Assembly (NCBI GenBank): GCA_021648745.1
Contig: JAKISE010000004.1
Coordinates: forward strand, 1-64,000
DNA: 64,000 bases
From: Cyclobacteriaceae bacterium
GTDB lineage: Bacteria; Bacteroidota; Bacteroidia; Cytophagales; Cyclobacteriaceae
Direction: 5' to 3'
Each line of letters opens with the position of its first letter. Position 1 is the stretch's first letter. The notes beneath the pieces are model-generated. The model had not been told where the DNA came from. It made no database searches and saw nothing but the letters and a program-made list of their open reading frames with translations. Shown here piece after piece: positions 63,009-64,000 of this stretch. Both the position numbers and the translations under genes were made by a program.

Positions 63009-64000
63009 TTAGTTTATAGGTGTAATTTTAATGTTAAACCACTCAGTTGGTTGACCCATAAACTGGAATAACCCGAAGGAGCCTTTATGAAATTTAGTTT
63101 TATTATTCTTAATGTTTTCATCACTTTCTTCACACAACCACTCTTCAGGTTCCAATTCACCTGCAGGCCATATTTTGAATCTAGCACGATTGATGTTATC
63201 CTTAAAAATCACTTGCTGCCGTACTCGAAATTCACGCCCTGCCTCGTACTTAAAAGGCTTTGGAGGGTAAGTCTTTGCCACCCAAACCCTGTCATCATAA
63301 AGCAAATCTCCCCAGGCCAGCCAAGTTTGTGCAGAACCTCCATTCCTCTTTGGGCTAATGGTTGCCAAACCCGCTGTTGACCAACCGGGCTTTATTCCAA
63401 TCGGGGGAATTGCAGCTTCATGACCAGCAAAAAAATCAGCCAACCCAAGAAAATAGCCTGTTGTATCACCAAATATTACAGAATAAGTAGCTTCTTGACT
63501 CCCATAAGGGGAACCTAAAAGAAGCAATGCATCCTTTTCAACTGGAGCAACAGTTCTGATTGTATTTTTTTTAGAATCCAATTCGAATGCTCCGTTTACA
63601 ATCTGACCTATTTCTTGAATATGTGAATACCCTGATAAGTCTGTTAAATCTAGAGAGTTATCCACTGGAGAGCTATCCCAAGTGAATGTTACTCTTTTAT
63701 TATATGTTGCTCCTAATGAGTCTATTACTTTGATATCTAATTGATTATCACCAGCAGATAGTTTTGTCGAACTTATTGGGATTTCAATATTAAAATCACC
63801 GTTTCCAAATAGCCTGTTTCTAGAAATGCTGTCCTTTATAATATCAATACCCTTGATATAAAATGAGACACCCGTACCATTATTTAATTGGTAAGATGCT
63901 TCCTTGGCCACTCCGGAAAAATGCCCAAGAACATTAATATCATTGTGTCGATATTTGAATTGTTGATTAGAACCATATGTCAATTGAATGCTGTTATTAG
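63009..64000 (-). CDS. Large secreted protein, C-terminal part (runs off the window)
   Basis: The frame is open from 63009 to the window edge, with no start codon needed inside the window (a TTG at 63983 is only internal). The visible 330 residues start with an Ig-like stretch (IDVIDSLGA is approximated by IKVIDSLGATYNKRVTFTWD). A concanavalin-like or DUF1080-like beta-sandwich follows (IRTVAPVEKDALLLLG, FRVRQQVIFKDNINRARFKIWPAGE, FGLFQFMGQPTEWFNIKI). The N-terminus and any catalytic domain lie beyond position 64000. Confidence 0.7.
   Translation of the reverse strand, partial: NNSIQLTYGSNQQFKYRHNDINVLGHFSGVAKEASYQLNNGTGVSFYIKGIDIIKDSISRNRLFGNGDFNIEIPISSTKLSAGDNQLDIKVIDSLGATYNKRVTFTWDSSPVDNSLDLTDLSGYSHIQEIGQIVNGAFELDSKKNTIRTVAPVEKDALLLLGSPYGSQEATYSVIFGDTTGYFLGLADFFAGHEAAIPPIGIKPGWSTAGLATISPKRNGGSAQTWLAWGDLLYDDRVWVAKTYPPKPFKYEAGREFRVRQQVIFKDNINRARFKIWPAGELEPEEWLCEESDENIKNNKTKFHKGSFGLFQFMGQPTEWFNIKITPIN

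Overview
The window is a 64 kb piece of chromosome from a member of the Bacteroidota, most likely the Cytophagales. The evidence is the gene set and order: a short primary sigma factor of 288 residues, BshC (bacillithiol), the Bacteroidota-only small protein DUF4295 beside rpmB and rpmG, the DUF6048/DUF6452 pair, and -7 promoter boxes of the TAnnTTTG type. AT-rich codon use and the near absence of Shine-Dalgarno sequences fit. The exact genus cannot be fixed from the sequence alone.

Layout. 1-10.4 kb is core genome: the end of dxr, rseP, a frameshifted glyoxalase, rocD, rpmB-rpmG-DUF4295, ftsY, a glycosyltransferase with two envelope proteins, rimO and bshC. 10.4-19.9 kb is an accessory defence island ending at a tRNA-Leu. 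It holds a DUF4143 ATPase behind 32-bp tandem repeats and a type I restriction-modification locus with hsdM broken twice, hsdS intact and no hsdR. It also holds an intact three-gene module (sce7726-like nuclease, sce7725-like protein, zinc-finger RES protein) and remnants of two AlbA_2 genes. 20-42.8 kb is again mostly core: phoH, an RluA-type synthase, prfC, dnaK, a 5-oxoprolinase set (pxpABC) with an odd Nramp-family transporter, anmK, an M16 protease, a MltD-like transglycosylase, dnaX, tmRNA, rpoD and others. 42.8-44.3 kb is a decayed intergenic region. 44.3-56.1 kb is one long co-directional carbohydrate cluster: GntR regulator, 2-oxoacid dehydrogenase E1alpha/E1beta/E2, class II aldolase, HAD phosphatase, FSA-type aldolase, cupin, PfkB kinase, TIM-barrel isomerase, Gfo/Idh dehydrogenase and MFS permease. 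56.8-64 kb is an opposing run of four large secreted proteins, the last cut by the window end.

Mobile and repeat content. Two families of transposase-less elements with terminal inverted repeats are present. Family A is about 264 bp: one copy lies in hsdM, one in an AlbA_2 gene with a clean 5-bp target duplication, and one shortened copy is intergenic. Family B is 177 bp, with two nearly identical copies 45 kb apart. Between family A copies, both the terminal repeats and an internal pair of arms differ in sequence but stay complementary within each copy. No transposase or integrase gene was found in the window.

Most notable points: dnaX carries what looks like a complete programmed -1 frameshift cassette (internal Shine-Dalgarno, A AAA AAG, immediate stop, stem-loop). 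The sce7726/sce7725/RES operon is the best candidate for an under-described defence system. The Nramp-family protein next to pxpABC lacks the usual metal ligands, suggesting a different substrate. The 44-56 kb cluster resembles an inositol-type gene set without being one.
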